Below, one piece after another: positions 6,823-15,270 of a stretch of 39,188 nucleotides of DNA. The DNA is taken from contig CAJXIL010000017.1 of NCBI GenBank assembly GCA_913054455.1, positions 1 through 39,188 on the forward strand, read 5' to 3'. The number at the start of each line of letters is the position of its first letter. The first letter of the stretch is position 1. The stretch is from an uncultured Roseobacter sp. Its GTDB lineage: Bacteria > Pseudomonadota > Alphaproteobacteria > Rhodobacterales > Rhodobacteraceae. A program made the translations under genes and the position numbers. The notes under the pieces are model-generated. The model was given only the letters and a program-made list of their open reading frames with translations, ran no database searches and was not told where the DNA came from.

Positions 6823-8715
6823 TTAGACCTTTGCAAAGCCAAGCCCCTGAAGAGCGAGGGTAATCTCATCGAGAATCACCGGGTCATCAATGGTAGCTGG
6901 CATCTTCCATGCGGTGCCATCAGCAATATTGACCATGGTTCCGCGCAGGATCTTGCCTGAGCGTGTCTTGGGCAGACGATCGACAACCACGGCCAGTTTG
7001 AAGGCCGCAACAGGTCCGATCTTCTCGCGAACGAGTTTGACCACCTCTTTGACGATTTCACCATGGTCACGCTCGACACCTGAGTTGAGACAGAGGAAGC
7101 CCAGAGGTGCCTGACCTTTTAGCTGGTCGGCGACGCCAATCACCGCGCATTCCGCCACATCCGGGTGGCCTGCGAGAACTTCTTCCATGGCGCCCGTCGA
7201 CAGCCGGTGCCCGGCAACATTGATCACGTCATCAGTGCGCGCCATTATATAGAGATAGCCATCCTCATCCTTCATGCCTGCATCACCGGTCTCATAGTAG
7301 CCGGGGAAGGTGTTGAGGTAGCTTTTCTTAAACCGAGCCTCTGCATTCCAGAGGGTTGGCAAGGTGCCCGGGGGCAGCGGCAGCTTGATGGCAATAGCGC
7401 CCAGCTCTCCGGCGGCAACAGGATGGCCGCCCTCATCCAGAATATCGACCTCATAACCTGGCATTGGCACCGCAGGGGAGCCCAGCTTGGTGGGCAGCTC
7501 TTCAATGCCGAGGGGGTTGGCTGCGATCGACCAGCCCGTTTCAGTCTGCCACCAGTGGTCGACAATGGGAACATTCAGCTTGTCCTGGGCCCAGGTGATT
7601 GTATCGGGGTCGGCGCGTTCGCCCGCCAGATAGACCTGGCCAAGACAGCTGAGGTCGTATTTCTCAACAAATTCGCCTTTTGGATCTTCCCGCTTGACCG
7701 CACGAAACGCTGTTGGCGCCGTGAAGAAACTCTTGACCTTATGCTCAGAGATGACCCGCCAGAATGTGCCCGCGTCAGGAGTCCCGATGGGCTTGCCCTC
7801 AAAGACGATCGTGGTGTTGCCGTGGATCAAGGGCGCATAGCAGATGTAGCTGTGGCCCACGACCCACCCCACATCCGAAGCCGCCCAGAAAACTTCGCCA
7901 GGATCGACATTATAGATGTTTTTCATGGTCCAGTTCAGTGCGACCAGCTGACCTGCCGTGTGGCGGATAACGCCCTTGGGCTGACCCGTGGTGCCAGAAG
8001 TGTAAAGGATATAGGAGGGGTGATTGCCCTCGACAGCCACACATTCCGCAGGTTCGACACCGTATTGGAAGCCGTGCCAGTTGACATCCCGTCCCTCTAC
8101 AAGCTCAGCGACTTCTTGTTCACGCTGCAGGATGACGCAGAACTCGGGCTTGTGCTCGGCCAGGTCGATGGCGCCGTCAAGCAGGGGCTTGTAATGCACC
8201 ACGCGGCCTGGCTCTAACCCGCAGGAGGCGGCGATGATGGCCTTGGGTGTGGCGTCATCAATCCGCACAGCCAGCTCGTTGGCGGCAAAGCCCCCAAAGA
8301 CCACAGAATGCACCGCGCCAATCCGAGCGCAGGCCAGCATGGCCTCCAGCGCTTCGGGGATCATCGGCATATAGATGATTACACGGTCGCCCTTTTCGAT
8401 GCCCTTGGCCCGCAGCGCTCCGGCCAGATTGGCCACTCGGTTGCGCAGCTCCACATAAGAGATCTCGCGTTTGGTATGGGTGATCGGGCTGTCATAGATA
8501 ATGGCGGTTTGCTCACCGCGTCCGGCCTCCACATGGCGATCCACTGCATTATAGCAGGTGTTTACGCGTGCGTCGGAGAACCATTCATACAGGCCATCGC
8601 CCCTATCACTCAACGCTTTGGTGGGGGCCTCCACCCAGTCGATTGCCTCAGCGGCCTGCATCCAAAAGGCTTCAGGATCGGCTTTCCAGTTGGCATAAAT
8701 CTCTTTGTAAGGCAT
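6823..8715 (-). CDS. prpE: Propionyl-CoA synthetase (propionate-CoA ligase)
   Basis: PrpE activates propionate to propionyl-CoA through an acyl-adenylate, feeding the methylmalonyl-CoA or methylcitrate route; in roseobacters it also matters for acrylate and propionate arising from DMSP breakdown. The 630-residue protein begins with the ACS-type cap (YKEIYANWKADPEAFW), has the P-loop-like YTSGTTGQPKGV, and ends with the acetylation and adenylation motif PKTRSGKILRG. GGAGG six bases before the ATG fixes the start. Length and N-terminus fit PrpE better than acetyl-CoA synthetase. Its upstream region has a cluster of GCAAA/TTTGC dyads, suggesting control by a short-chain acyl-CoA-responsive regulator. 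Confidence 0.95.
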   Translation of the reverse strand: MPYKEIYANWKADPEAFWMQAAEAIDWVEAPTKALSDRGDGLYEWFSDARVNTCYNAVDRHVEAGRGEQTAIIYDSPITHTKREISYVELRNRVANLAGALRAKGIEKGDRVIIYMPMIPEALEAMLACARIGAVHSVVFGGFAANELAVRIDDATPKAIIAASCGLEPGRVVHYKPLLDGAIDLAEHKPEFCVILQREQEVAELVEGRDVNWHGFQYGVEPAECVAVEGNHPSYILYTSGTTGQPKGVIRHTAGQLVALNWTMKNIYNVDPGEVFWAASDVGWVVGHSYICYAPLIHGNTTIVFEGKPIGTPDAGTFWRVISEHKVKSFFTAPTAFRAVKREDPKGEFVEKYDLSCLGQVYLAGERADPDTITWAQDKLNVPIVDHWWQTETGWSIAANPLGIEELPTKLGSPAVPMPGYEVDILDEGGHPVAAGELGAIAIKLPLPPGTLPTLWNAEARFKKSYLNTFPGYYETGDAGMKDEDGYLYIMARTDDVINVAGHRLSTGAMEEVLAGHPDVAECAVIGVADQLKGQAPLGFLCLNSGVERDHGEIVKEVVKLVREKIGPVAAFKLAVVVDRLPKTRSGKILRGTMVNIADGTAWKMPATIDDPVILDEITLALQGLGFAKV

Positions 8716-8804
8716 CGGCGTCCTCCACGCGTTTGTTCAAAAAAGAGTTATGCGCAAGCACACCGCTGGAGCAAGTAATCATGATAACCCTGCGTCACAG
8801 AGCG

Positions 8805-8914
8805 GCAAAAAATTTGCACAACACTCCTGAATGGCCAGCAAATTTTTGCAAACTGTGCGATTCTATGGACGTTCAAGCAACTTTTTGCCCTTTTAGCAAA
8901 TATGCAAATTTTGC
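8805..8914. promoter_or_regulatory. Cluster of GCAAA/TTTGC dyads in the prpE promoter region (ScfR-type sites)
   Basis: Within 110 bp there are four dyads built from GCAAA and TTTGC: GCAAAAAATTTGC (8805-8817), GCAAATTTTTGC (8838-8849), GCAACTTTTTGC (8877-8888, one base off) and GCAAATATGCAAATTTTGC (8896-8914, three half-sites). RamB/PccR-type short-chain acyl-CoA regulators are reported to bind TTTGCAAA-like sites, and PccR of Rhodobacter sphaeroides controls propionyl-CoA carboxylase genes this way. The match to prpE function makes a regulatory role likely. No regulator gene is in the window. Confidence 0.65.
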
Positions 8915-8953
8915 TCAGCTAATTTCGTAAATTCGGCGGGAAGTATGCCTCCC

Positions 8954-9134
8954 TGTAGCGGTGTAGCGGTTGTAGCGGGACTGTAGCGGGACACTTCGCG
9001 TTGCAGTAAGGGACACTTCCCATTGCAGCAAACCAATTTGGCGAATTCCCTGTTTTCTAACCCCAAATCGAGCCTTTGACCAGCCCATAGCCACGCGGCT
9101 GGTTTGAGGAGGCGGGGGAGGTTTGGGACACTTC
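8954..9134. repeat. Short direct repeats TGTAGCGG (x4) and GGGACACTTC (x3)
   Basis: TGTAGCGG occurs at 8954, 8962, 8971 and 8982. It runs into a second repeat whose 10-bp core GGGACACTTC lies at 8988-8997, 9010-9019 and 9125-9134. The first two copies of the second repeat extend to about 22 bp, including TTGCAG(T/C)AA; the third diverges after CCGTTT. The rest of 8915-9154 holds no credible gene; a minus-strand open frame at 8893-9165 crosses the repeats and the prpE regulatory sites. Confidence 0.8.
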
Positions 9135-9148
9135 CCGTTTCAAACTCC

Positions 9149-9189
9149 AAAAATCCGCCGCCCAAACCGTCTAAATCGTCGGGCGGCGG
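9149..9189 (-). terminator. Intrinsic terminator of the small gene ending at 9196
   Basis: CCGCCGCCC (9155-9163) pairs with GGGCGGCGG (9181-9189) in a perfect 9-bp GC stem, followed on the minus strand by ATTTTTGG (from 9154 down). It begins seven bases after the stop codon of the minus-strand gene, a classic rho-independent arrangement. Confidence 0.8.
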
Positions 9190-9195
9190 AGGTCT

Positions 9196-9423
9196 TTAAA
9201 GGGTGTTTAAAGGCTTTTGAAGGTGCTCGGCTTCCAGCTCATCAGAGGCATCTTTCAAGGCCTCCCAGCATTCGGGTTTGAGTGCTGCCCTCAGAACGGC
9301 ATCGACTTCCGGTAGGAACGAGCACCACATGGGCGCCCCCTCCATTGTTATGTTTGGTTCAAGGCCTTCTAACTTGCACAGAGCGCGGGCAGCGCGCTCC
9401 CGGACGGGTTTCAATTTGCGCAT
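9196..9423 (-). CDS. Small hypothetical protein
   Basis: A 75-residue soluble, probably helical protein (starts MRKLKPVRERAARALCKLEG, ends LEAEHLQKPLNTL). Two things suggest it is expressed: AAGGA about 11 bases before the ATG, and an intrinsic terminator right after the stop. I do not recognise the family; proteins of this size beside short repeats are common in mobile or phage-derived DNA. No signal peptide or membrane helix. Confidence 0.6.
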   Translation of the reverse strand: MRKLKPVRERAARALCKLEGLEPNITMEGAPMWCSFLPEVDAVLRAALKPECWEALKDASDELEAEHLQKPLNTL

Positions 9424-9587
9424 GGCTTGGATTCCTTGCTGGGGGTCACTGCTACAGATAGCATCTCAACCTCGATTGGCGCCAGCGCCCGCTACCAGCC
9501 CAATCATGACAATCGTTCTTGGTGCAGCATGACGCTGGGCGACAGGTGTCAAGGGCGAGAAGCGGAAATTCGGGCAGGTGCGAGTAT

Positions 9588-10109
9588 TCAGCAGCGTGCC
9601 GCTCCGCCGTGTAGTGCTGTGACGCGTTCGCGAAGGGCCTCGTTCATCAACTCATAGCCCGGCTCGATCGCATCCAACTCGGCGAAAGAGATGAACAGAC
9701 CCGAAAAGACCTCGGTATGGTGAAGCCGCGTACAGGTTGGAGAGAGGACTTCGAGATCGAACCGGTGGACGCCTCGAAAAATCCCGGTTGGACCACCGCC
9801 CCAGACGAGACTTGTGCCGCGGGCGTATTCCATCAAGTGCGGGCTTACGCTTAGGGCGGTTCCATTTGGCTTCTCTATATGAACCACGAGCTTTTCGCCG
9901 ATCTCCATCTCGCCCTCGACACGGACATGATAGGGGTTCCATTCGGGGTAGGCATCAGTGTCGGCAAGGATATCCCAGATCACTTCGGGCGATGCCGGAA
10001 TGTCTATCACTGTGTTGATGGCCAGTCGGGTGAAGCTTGCCTCCGTACTGGCCTGCATTGGAGCGGCGGCGCCAGCGATGCAAAGCGATGCAATGAAGTA
10101 TTTCAACAC
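9588..10109 (-). CDS. Exported SRPBCC-family (polyketide cyclase/START-like) protein
   Basis: The protein is 173 residues if translation starts at GTG 10109, which has AAGGA seven bases upstream and gives a good signal peptide (LKYFIASLCIAGAAAPMQAS). The longer open frame to 10190 would place the signal peptide internally. After the signal, TVIDIPASPEVIWDILADTDAYPEWNPY is the typical opening of the SRPBCC helix-grip fold, which binds hydrophobic ligands; many members have no known enzyme activity. It lies 110 bp downstream of the SDR gene on the same strand, and the pair may be co-transcribed. Confidence 0.8.
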   Translation of the reverse strand: MLKYFIASLCIAGAAAPMQASTEASFTRLAINTVIDIPASPEVIWDILADTDAYPEWNPYHVRVEGEMEIGEKLVVHIEKPNGTALSVSPHLMEYARGTSLVWGGGPTGIFRGVHRFDLEVLSPTCTRLHHTEVFSGLFISFAELDAIEPGYELMNEALRERVTALHGGAARC

Positions 10110-10219
10110 GATGGTATCCTTTTCGGATTTTAGGTTTCGATGGGCCAGTTTTGCCAGTTGGCGGCAGGGTTTATTGAAGAAATGCGCCAAATCGCAGAGC
10201 CTTTGGGCAAGGGGGCGGG

Positions 10220-10933
10220 CTACTCATTTGACAGAATGCGGGCGATCAGGCCGGGAAAAAGCCGGTTGAGGCGCAAGACAAGTTTTGATTTTCCCGGAGC
10301 GATTTGCACCTCGCCCCTGGCGATACCGGTCACAATGGCCTCGGCCATGTCTTCGGGCGACAGCTTGCCGCTGCCGCGCCCGGCAGTCATTTCCGTGGCG
10401 ACCAGCGGCGGAATTACGTCGATGACTGTGATCGCTTTGCTGGCCAGTTGATGGCGCAGGGCGCGGGTGAACGACGCCAGGCCTGCTTTGGTTGCAGAGT
10501 AGACGGGCGCGGAGGGTTTGGGGTGCAGCGAGACCAGCGAGGTTACATTGACGACCGACCCGCCGGGCGCGCGCAGAAACGGCAGCAGAGCCAGGGTAAG
10601 CTTGATCGGCCCCACCAGATTTAGAGCAATCTCGGCGTCAATCTGGACCGTGTCTGCTGGACCGGTTAGGTCGATCTCATTCTGGACGCCCGCGTTGTTG
10701 ATCAAGATATCAATGGGCTGGCCGTGCGCCTTGGTTGCCCTGGTGAGAGCTGCAATCCCCTCGTCTGTACCCAGGTCAGCGGCGAAGGCGACGACATTTG
10801 GCAGGGGCGTCGCGGGAAGGGATCGCGACACGGCAATAACCTTTGCGCCCTGCGCGGTATAGGCTTTCACGAGCGCTGCACCGATCCCGCGACTGGCACC
10901 GGTGATGACAACGGTGTTTCGGGTCTGGGTCAT
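10220..10933 (-). CDS. Short-chain dehydrogenase/reductase
   Basis: This 237-residue classical SDR has the NAD(P)-binding TGASRGIG at 11-18, NNAG at 79-82, the catalytic Ser in VTSLVS (about 130-135), and YxxxK at Tyr145/Lys149. AAGGA before the ATG at 10933 supports the start. It has the form of a DltE/YbbO-like oxidoreductase; the substrate is unknown. The gene is divergent from an AraC-family regulator 178 bp away, a common arrangement in which the regulator controls the enzyme gene. Confidence 0.9.
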   Translation of the reverse strand: MTQTRNTVVITGASRGIGAALVKAYTAQGAKVIAVSRSLPATPLPNVVAFAADLGTDEGIAALTRATKAHGQPIDILINNAGVQNEIDLTGPADTVQIDAEIALNLVGPIKLTLALLPFLRAPGGSVVNVTSLVSLHPKPSAPVYSATKAGLASFTRALRHQLASKAITVIDVIPPLVATEMTAGRGSGKLSPEDMAEAIVTGIARGEVQIAPGKSKLVLRLNRLFPGLIARILSNE

Positions 10934-11111
10934 GGCATGTCCTTTCGGTTTGACCGGATCGCAGGATCGGCGTTTGGCAATTGGGCCTATTGAAGGATCG
11001 CGCCAATCGGCGGTCAGCATACTGAACCGCGGCCTTGGCACGATTGTTCAATAATCTGGGCAGCGCGCTGCTACTGTGGCACTGGAATTAAAAGCAAAAG
11101 GGGGGACGCGG

Positions 11112-12044
11112 ATGGGCGATTTCACATATGCCGGTCTGGTGGCGTTGCTTGCGCGCGTGATTGGCGATCATGATCCGGCCCTTCTGGACGGCACCACTGT
11201 TGCGGACCCGATGAAAGGCGCGATGGCCGACGCAGACAGTAAACAATCGCTCGTACAACGTGTCATGGATCGTCACGGGCCAGGACTGTTGCTTTCGACT
11301 GGCCAGTATCTTGACCTTGCGGATGAGACACCGGCGCTCACCGTTTTGAGAAACTCTGCAACACCGTGGGTGCTGGCGGAAAAGTTCATGCGTCTTGAAC
11401 GCTATCACCACTCTGCACATCGCACGTTGATCGAGACCCAAAAGGGCGCGTGGATATGCGCCCGCTACGGCAAGGGGCAATTGTCCAGCGACGGTGAGAA
11501 TTGCCTGATCGCGGGACTGCTTCTCGGGCTGGCAATGGCCATAGGTCGCAAAGAACCACGCCTGGAGATCGGCGGACGCCCATTCACGCCGGAAGGCTTG
11601 CACTGCGCAACACTGGAGCCGGGCGCCGGGACAGCGCAGTTCCGGATATCCTGGTCGTCGCCAGCAACGCTTAAAGACCAGCAACGCTCACCAGCTCCCA
11701 AATATGATAAAGGGCGGTTGTCAGACCGCCTCGCTGCACTGTTCGAGACTGATATTGGCCGATCCTGGTCGGTCGCCGACACCGCCCAGATTCTCGCAGC
11801 GTCCGAGCGCTCTTTGCAGCGGCGCTTGAACACCGAGGCGAGGAGCTATTCAAGCGTTCTGCGACGCGCAAGGATGAAAGCAGCGACCATGCTCCTCGTC
11901 GAAACAGATACCAGCCTCGCCGAGATCGGCTATTGCTGCGGCTACGCCGACCAGGCTCATTTCCAACGCGATTTTCTGCGCACGGCAAATGTTACGCCGC
12001 GCCAGTTTCGCCTGATCAACCGGGAAGCAGATGGGTTGATTTGA
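11112..12044 (+). CDS. AraC-family transcriptional regulator (OruR/Arabinose_bd type)
   Basis: The 310-residue protein has a roughly 200-residue N-terminal sensor region like that of OruR/ArgR-type AraC proteins (PF12625-like), and a C-terminal pair of helix-turn-helix motifs, with SVADTAQILAASERSLQRRL and then SLAEIGYCCGYADQAHFQRDF. The second motif is the classic AraC signature. The ATG at 11112 has a G-rich Shine-Dalgarno-like stretch upstream and is preferred over the GTG at 11076. Divergent orientation to the SDR gene suggests it controls the SDR-SRPBCC pair. The ligand is unknown. Confidence 0.9.
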   Translation: MGDFTYAGLVALLARVIGDHDPALLDGTTVADPMKGAMADADSKQSLVQRVMDRHGPGLLLSTGQYLDLADETPALTVLRNSATPWVLAEKFMRLERYHHSAHRTLIETQKGAWICARYGKGQLSSDGENCLIAGLLLGLAMAIGRKEPRLEIGGRPFTPEGLHCATLEPGAGTAQFRISWSSPATLKDQQRSPAPKYDKGRLSDRLAALFETDIGRSWSVADTAQILAASERSLQRRLNTEARSYSSVLRRARMKAATMLLVETDTSLAEIGYCCGYADQAHFQRDFLRTANVTPRQFRLINREADGLI

Positions 12045-12379
12045 TCGACCTGTTCCCTATTTGAGCGCCGCGCCAAGCACGCTGCAAGGCGGCCTGGTAA
12101 CGTTGGCCTTGCATCCGCTGAGGGCATGCACAACGGAGGCCCGATCCGGGGGCGGATCAGTCTCATTCCCCTCATCGGATGCAAGGCAGCATTCGGTGGC
12201 CAATCATCGGTCGGCTTTTGATCGCGGGGCAGCATGGCAGATCTGAGGATCAATCATGTAAACGGCAAACCTGCCCGCCATTTCTGCGCTTCGCCGACCT
12301 ATCCATGGGGTGCATCGTTGGCCAAATACGTCCATGAAAGGTTGCGTTCCCGAGACTTATCTGTTGGCTCATGGCTAAG
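12045..12379. other. Intergenic region without recognisable content
   Basis: This lies between the convergent AraC gene and the hydrolase gene. Several short open frames exist on both strands, but none has a ribosome-binding site with family-like sequence. No T-run terminator is obvious. Confidence 0.5.
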
Positions 12380-13441
12380 TCATTGAAGCCTCTTTGCAAA
12401 GAATGCCGTCACCTCATCAAGGATCAGATCATGCATGTCCGTCCGGTGGGAGCCACCACTTTCGCAAACGACTTCGTCTCCCGGCAGTTCCTTGGCCAGA
12501 ATTTCGTAGCCTGCCGGTTTGCACAGATTGAAGAAATCGAAATGGCTCAAAGTGGCTGGCTCAATGTATCGGAAGCTCCCAGAGGGCAGCGCCTTGATCA
12601 GCGCGCGGGACTCGATATCAAGCGTCAAACCTGAATTCGCGACCGGCGCCCCGAAAACAAGCAGCGGCCTGTCAATCTTGTTCAGGCTTTCGTCTGAAAA
12701 GCTCTGGTTTCCGCCCAGATCGAAGACCGCGAAGGCGCGAATTCTTTCATCCGCCAGATCGGCCTGCATCCGCGCCCGATCTTCGGGTGTTTGTGCTATC
12801 TTCCAATCCGCAAAGATCCCGCAGGCCAACTCGCCCGGCATTGTTTCACAAAGCCGCTCGAGGCGCTCGGCGTCATATCGGGCCCCAGCCAGCGCCAGCG
12901 CGGTGAAACCGCCAAGCGAATGTCCCGCCATGAAGACCTGATCAGGATCGACCTGCACCGGCAACGCGTCCGGCAAAACCGCGAAATCTATCACCCGAGT
13001 GATGTCGCCCGGGCGCTCCCAAAGCGCGCGCCGCTGTTCTGGGTCGCGTAACCAGGTCGATGTTCCAGGATGATCCACTGCGGCGACAACGAATCCTCTC
13101 CGGGCCATCTCGGCCGCGAACCATGCTTGGTTTCGGGAGTTTCCAAACATACCATGCGACAGAACAATCAACGGGAAGGGGCCCGGTGCCGCCTCTGCAC
13201 CCCGGATGACCTCCGAGCCGACCCAAACCGCGCTCTCGAAGTCGAGACGAGTCGGCTCAGCGGCGTCAGTCGGATACCAGATCAGCCCTTCGAGGCCCCG
13301 GTCGCTTCGGTCATCGAGGACAATGAGTGTGCTCAATCCGGCTTCATACGTCTTGGCGGCGACTGGACCAGACTCTTGTGCCTGTACAGCAGAAGTCGTC
13401 AGCCCAAGGACCAGAATGGCAAGTGAGCAGAGGGGTTTCAT
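12380..13441 (-). CDS. Secreted alpha/beta hydrolase (PAF-acetylhydrolase/dienelactone hydrolase-like)
   Basis: The 353-residue protein opens with a Sec signal peptide (MKPLCSLAILVLGLTTSAVQAQ) and so probably acts in the periplasm. LIVLSHGMFGNSRNQ at 91-105 is the oxyanion-hole region and GHSLGG at 173-178 gives nucleophile Ser175; a His near the C-terminus (LSHFDFFNLC) is the likely general base. The layout resembles platelet-activating-factor acetylhydrolase-like esterases. AAGGA nine bases before the ATG supports the start. It is divergent from a membrane-bound AraC regulator 148 bp away, which probably controls it. Substrate unknown. Confidence 0.85.
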   Translation of the reverse strand: MKPLCSLAILVLGLTTSAVQAQESGPVAAKTYEAGLSTLIVLDDRSDRGLEGLIWYPTDAAEPTRLDFESAVWVGSEVIRGAEAAPGPFPLIVLSHGMFGNSRNQAWFAAEMARRGFVVAAVDHPGTSTWLRDPEQRRALWERPGDITRVIDFAVLPDALPVQVDPDQVFMAGHSLGGFTALALAGARYDAERLERLCETMPGELACGIFADWKIAQTPEDRARMQADLADERIRAFAVFDLGGNQSFSDESLNKIDRPLLVFGAPVANSGLTLDIESRALIKALPSGSFRYIEPATLSHFDFFNLCKPAGYEILAKELPGDEVVCESGGSHRTDMHDLILDEVTAFFAKRLQ

Positions 13442-13589
13442 GGTTGGCGTCCTTTTATTTGAAACACATGTAGCCTATTGAGGACATTGATCACCCGGCG
13501 TCCTGAAACGCGATCAAGGACGGCATATCGTGGTTCTGTTTTACGATCCGGAACGCGGCAGGGGTGGGCTGGACAAAAGGAGGCCTCCG

Positions 13590-14732
13590 GTGCTGCACAG
13601 CGCTATTCTTGCGGCTACTATGTCACTAAGTGCTGTGATGACCTTTTTCATGGGCCGCGTTGCTGTGGCCGGGCGTTACGGTGCCTCCTCGGCTGCGCTC
13701 AGCGTCTTTTTCGGGCTCTCAACCGTCTCTGCTGGCCTTCTCCTCGCAACGCTGCTTTGGCCGGACACGTCGCTGCGACAATGGCGAGCTGTTCTTGGCG
13801 CAGGGGCGCTACCCGCGCTCTACTTGCATTTTGCCTTTGGTTCAGACCCTGACCGTAGCCCGTGTTCTGCAGAATTGTTTCACATCGTCCCGATGGTGGC
13901 AGTCGCAGCATCCCTTCTGCTCAACGCATTATGGGTAATCGACCCGATTTTGCTTGTGACCTATGGCGGATATCTCTGGGCTTTCGTGCGCCTGCACAGT
14001 CGCCGGGCGTACCAATTCCGCAGTCTCGGCTCCGAAGTGGGAACGACGCACATCTGGTTGCGCATCGTGATTGGAGTGCTTTGCGCCAGCCTTGCGCTTG
14101 AGGTGGCGATCTTTGCCGAACTGGTTCGGGGCGGGGCAATTGAGACGTCGCGGCCTCTCCTACTTTCTACTGCGCTCTTCTTTGGCCTCGTTTCTTATGC
14201 CTTGCTTGGGGCAATGGGACGTCCTTCTCTTTTCGAACATGTGTATGACATGGTCGTTGACCGGGCGTCCAAGCCGGAAGAAAACGAGGCAAGGTCGGCT
14301 CCCGGACCCGCCGACCATGCGCTTGTTCAGCGCATCAACTCATTTCTGGGGGACCCGATTTTCCTTTCAGACGATGCGCTGACGCTCAGCCGGTTGAGCA
14401 AACGCTTGGGCGTCCCGGCGCGTGCCGTCAGCGTCGCCGTGAACAGGGTTACCAGGCAGAGCTTTTCTGATTTGCTCAATGACAGAAGGATAGCTCTGGC
14501 CACTCGCCTCATGAACGAAGATCCGGACCGCTCGCTGTTGGACATTATGTACGCCGCGGGTTTCGGGTCGAAGTCCAACTTCTACACGCAGTTCAAGCGG
14601 CGCAAGGGCATGACACCAGCGGCATTTCGGACCCAACACAGTGCAGGTCGGTGTACGCGAAATCAGAACTCTGACATTTGCAAATCCAGAAATACCCACG
14701 GCAATCTCGGGCGCCCAGACGAAACCGGGTGA
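13590..14732 (+). CDS. Membrane-embedded AraC-family transcriptional regulator
   Basis: The N-terminal part (about 220 residues) is a run of roughly seven hydrophobic helices, followed by a linker and a C-terminal AraC domain (LSRLSKRLGVPARAVSVAVN, then SLLDIMYAAGFGSKSNFYTQFKRRKGMTPAAFR). It is thus a one-component regulator with a membrane sensor. AAGGAGG six bases before the GTG at 13590 is ideal and lets the protein start directly with a helix; an in-frame GTG at 13530 with a weaker AAGGA is the alternative. After AAFR the protein runs on for about 33 residues of low-complexity, polar sequence, which looks like read-through into foreign DNA after loss of the original 3' end. Confidence 0.82.
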   Translation: MLHSAILAATMSLSAVMTFFMGRVAVAGRYGASSAALSVFFGLSTVSAGLLLATLLWPDTSLRQWRAVLGAGALPALYLHFAFGSDPDRSPCSAELFHIVPMVAVAASLLLNALWVIDPILLVTYGGYLWAFVRLHSRRAYQFRSLGSEVGTTHIWLRIVIGVLCASLALEVAIFAELVRGGAIETSRPLLLSTALFFGLVSYALLGAMGRPSLFEHVYDMVVDRASKPEENEARSAPGPADHALVQRINSFLGDPIFLSDDALTLSRLSKRLGVPARAVSVAVNRVTRQSFSDLLNDRRIALATRLMNEDPDRSLLDIMYAAGFGSKSNFYTQFKRRKGMTPAAFRTQHSAGRCTRNQNSDICKSRNTHGNLGRPDETG

Positions 14733-14883
14733 GATCAAAGGGCCTTTGGAAATACAGTTCTCGGACAGGCTCCCAGGTAAGAACTCTGGCACTTGTTTGG
14801 GAATTGAAGGGAGTGGATTTCTCAACATCAATGACGTCGAAGTGTCACCTACCTTTGACCGCCCAGACATGACAACCAACTGA
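14641..14883 (+). pseudogene. Possible C-terminal fragment of a secreted beta-rich protein
   Basis: An 80-codon frame overlaps the odd tail of the AraC gene. Its translation (LTFANPEIPTAISGAQT, then GPLEIQFSDRLPG and GIEGSGFLNINDVEV) has the alternating beta-strand look of a C-terminal domain of an extracellular protein, but there is no proper start or signal peptide. It may be what remains of a gene whose front was lost when the AraC gene lost its end. This is inference from composition only. Confidence 0.3.
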
Positions 14884-15270
14884 GCTGCAATGATTGCCAT
14901 CGAGCTGCAGTGTGATTGCTCTGGCACAGGATTCTCGGCCAATATCTATGTATGACTGAACGCACCCCAAGATACAGGCCGAGCGCCGTCCCCGAAGTTT
15001 CATTGGTGGACTTCATGATATCCGTCCATTTCTGAGTTCGCAGCAAAAGTCCGAAACTCCCGCAGACAGGCTGCAAGATGTTGGGTTCATGCTGCCCCAA
15101 GACGAGTGGCAGCTTCAGGTCGCTGCGGCGCAACGAAAATCAGGTCGGGATCTCACGACACAGAGGAATATGCAAAGCCCGCTTTCTGCGCACAGCTGCC
15201 GTTGCCCACCCTCGGATGAGAAGATCTTTCCCATCCCTTCTACTCATCCAGCTCCTTTTGAGGTGTTTTT
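14884..15270. other. Intergenic region with a diverged copy of the palindromic-element arm
   Basis: No credible gene is present. Around 15174-15208 the sequence TGCAAAGCCCGCTTTCTGCG and its continuation resembles the arms of the element at 16133-16314 (roughly three quarters identical by eye). Confidence 0.4.

Noticed and set aside
7165-8217. 350-codon plus-strand open frame opposite prpE
   Set aside because: Antisense shadow of prpE without domain features.
8893-9165. 90-codon minus-strand open frame across the short repeats
   Set aside because: It is built from the direct repeats and overlaps the prpE regulatory sites; no ribosome-binding site or family pattern.
12240-12379. Plus-strand frame reading HVNGKPARHFCASPTYPWGA as a possible gene fragment
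   Set aside because: Short, no start or ribosome-binding site, and no family recognised.
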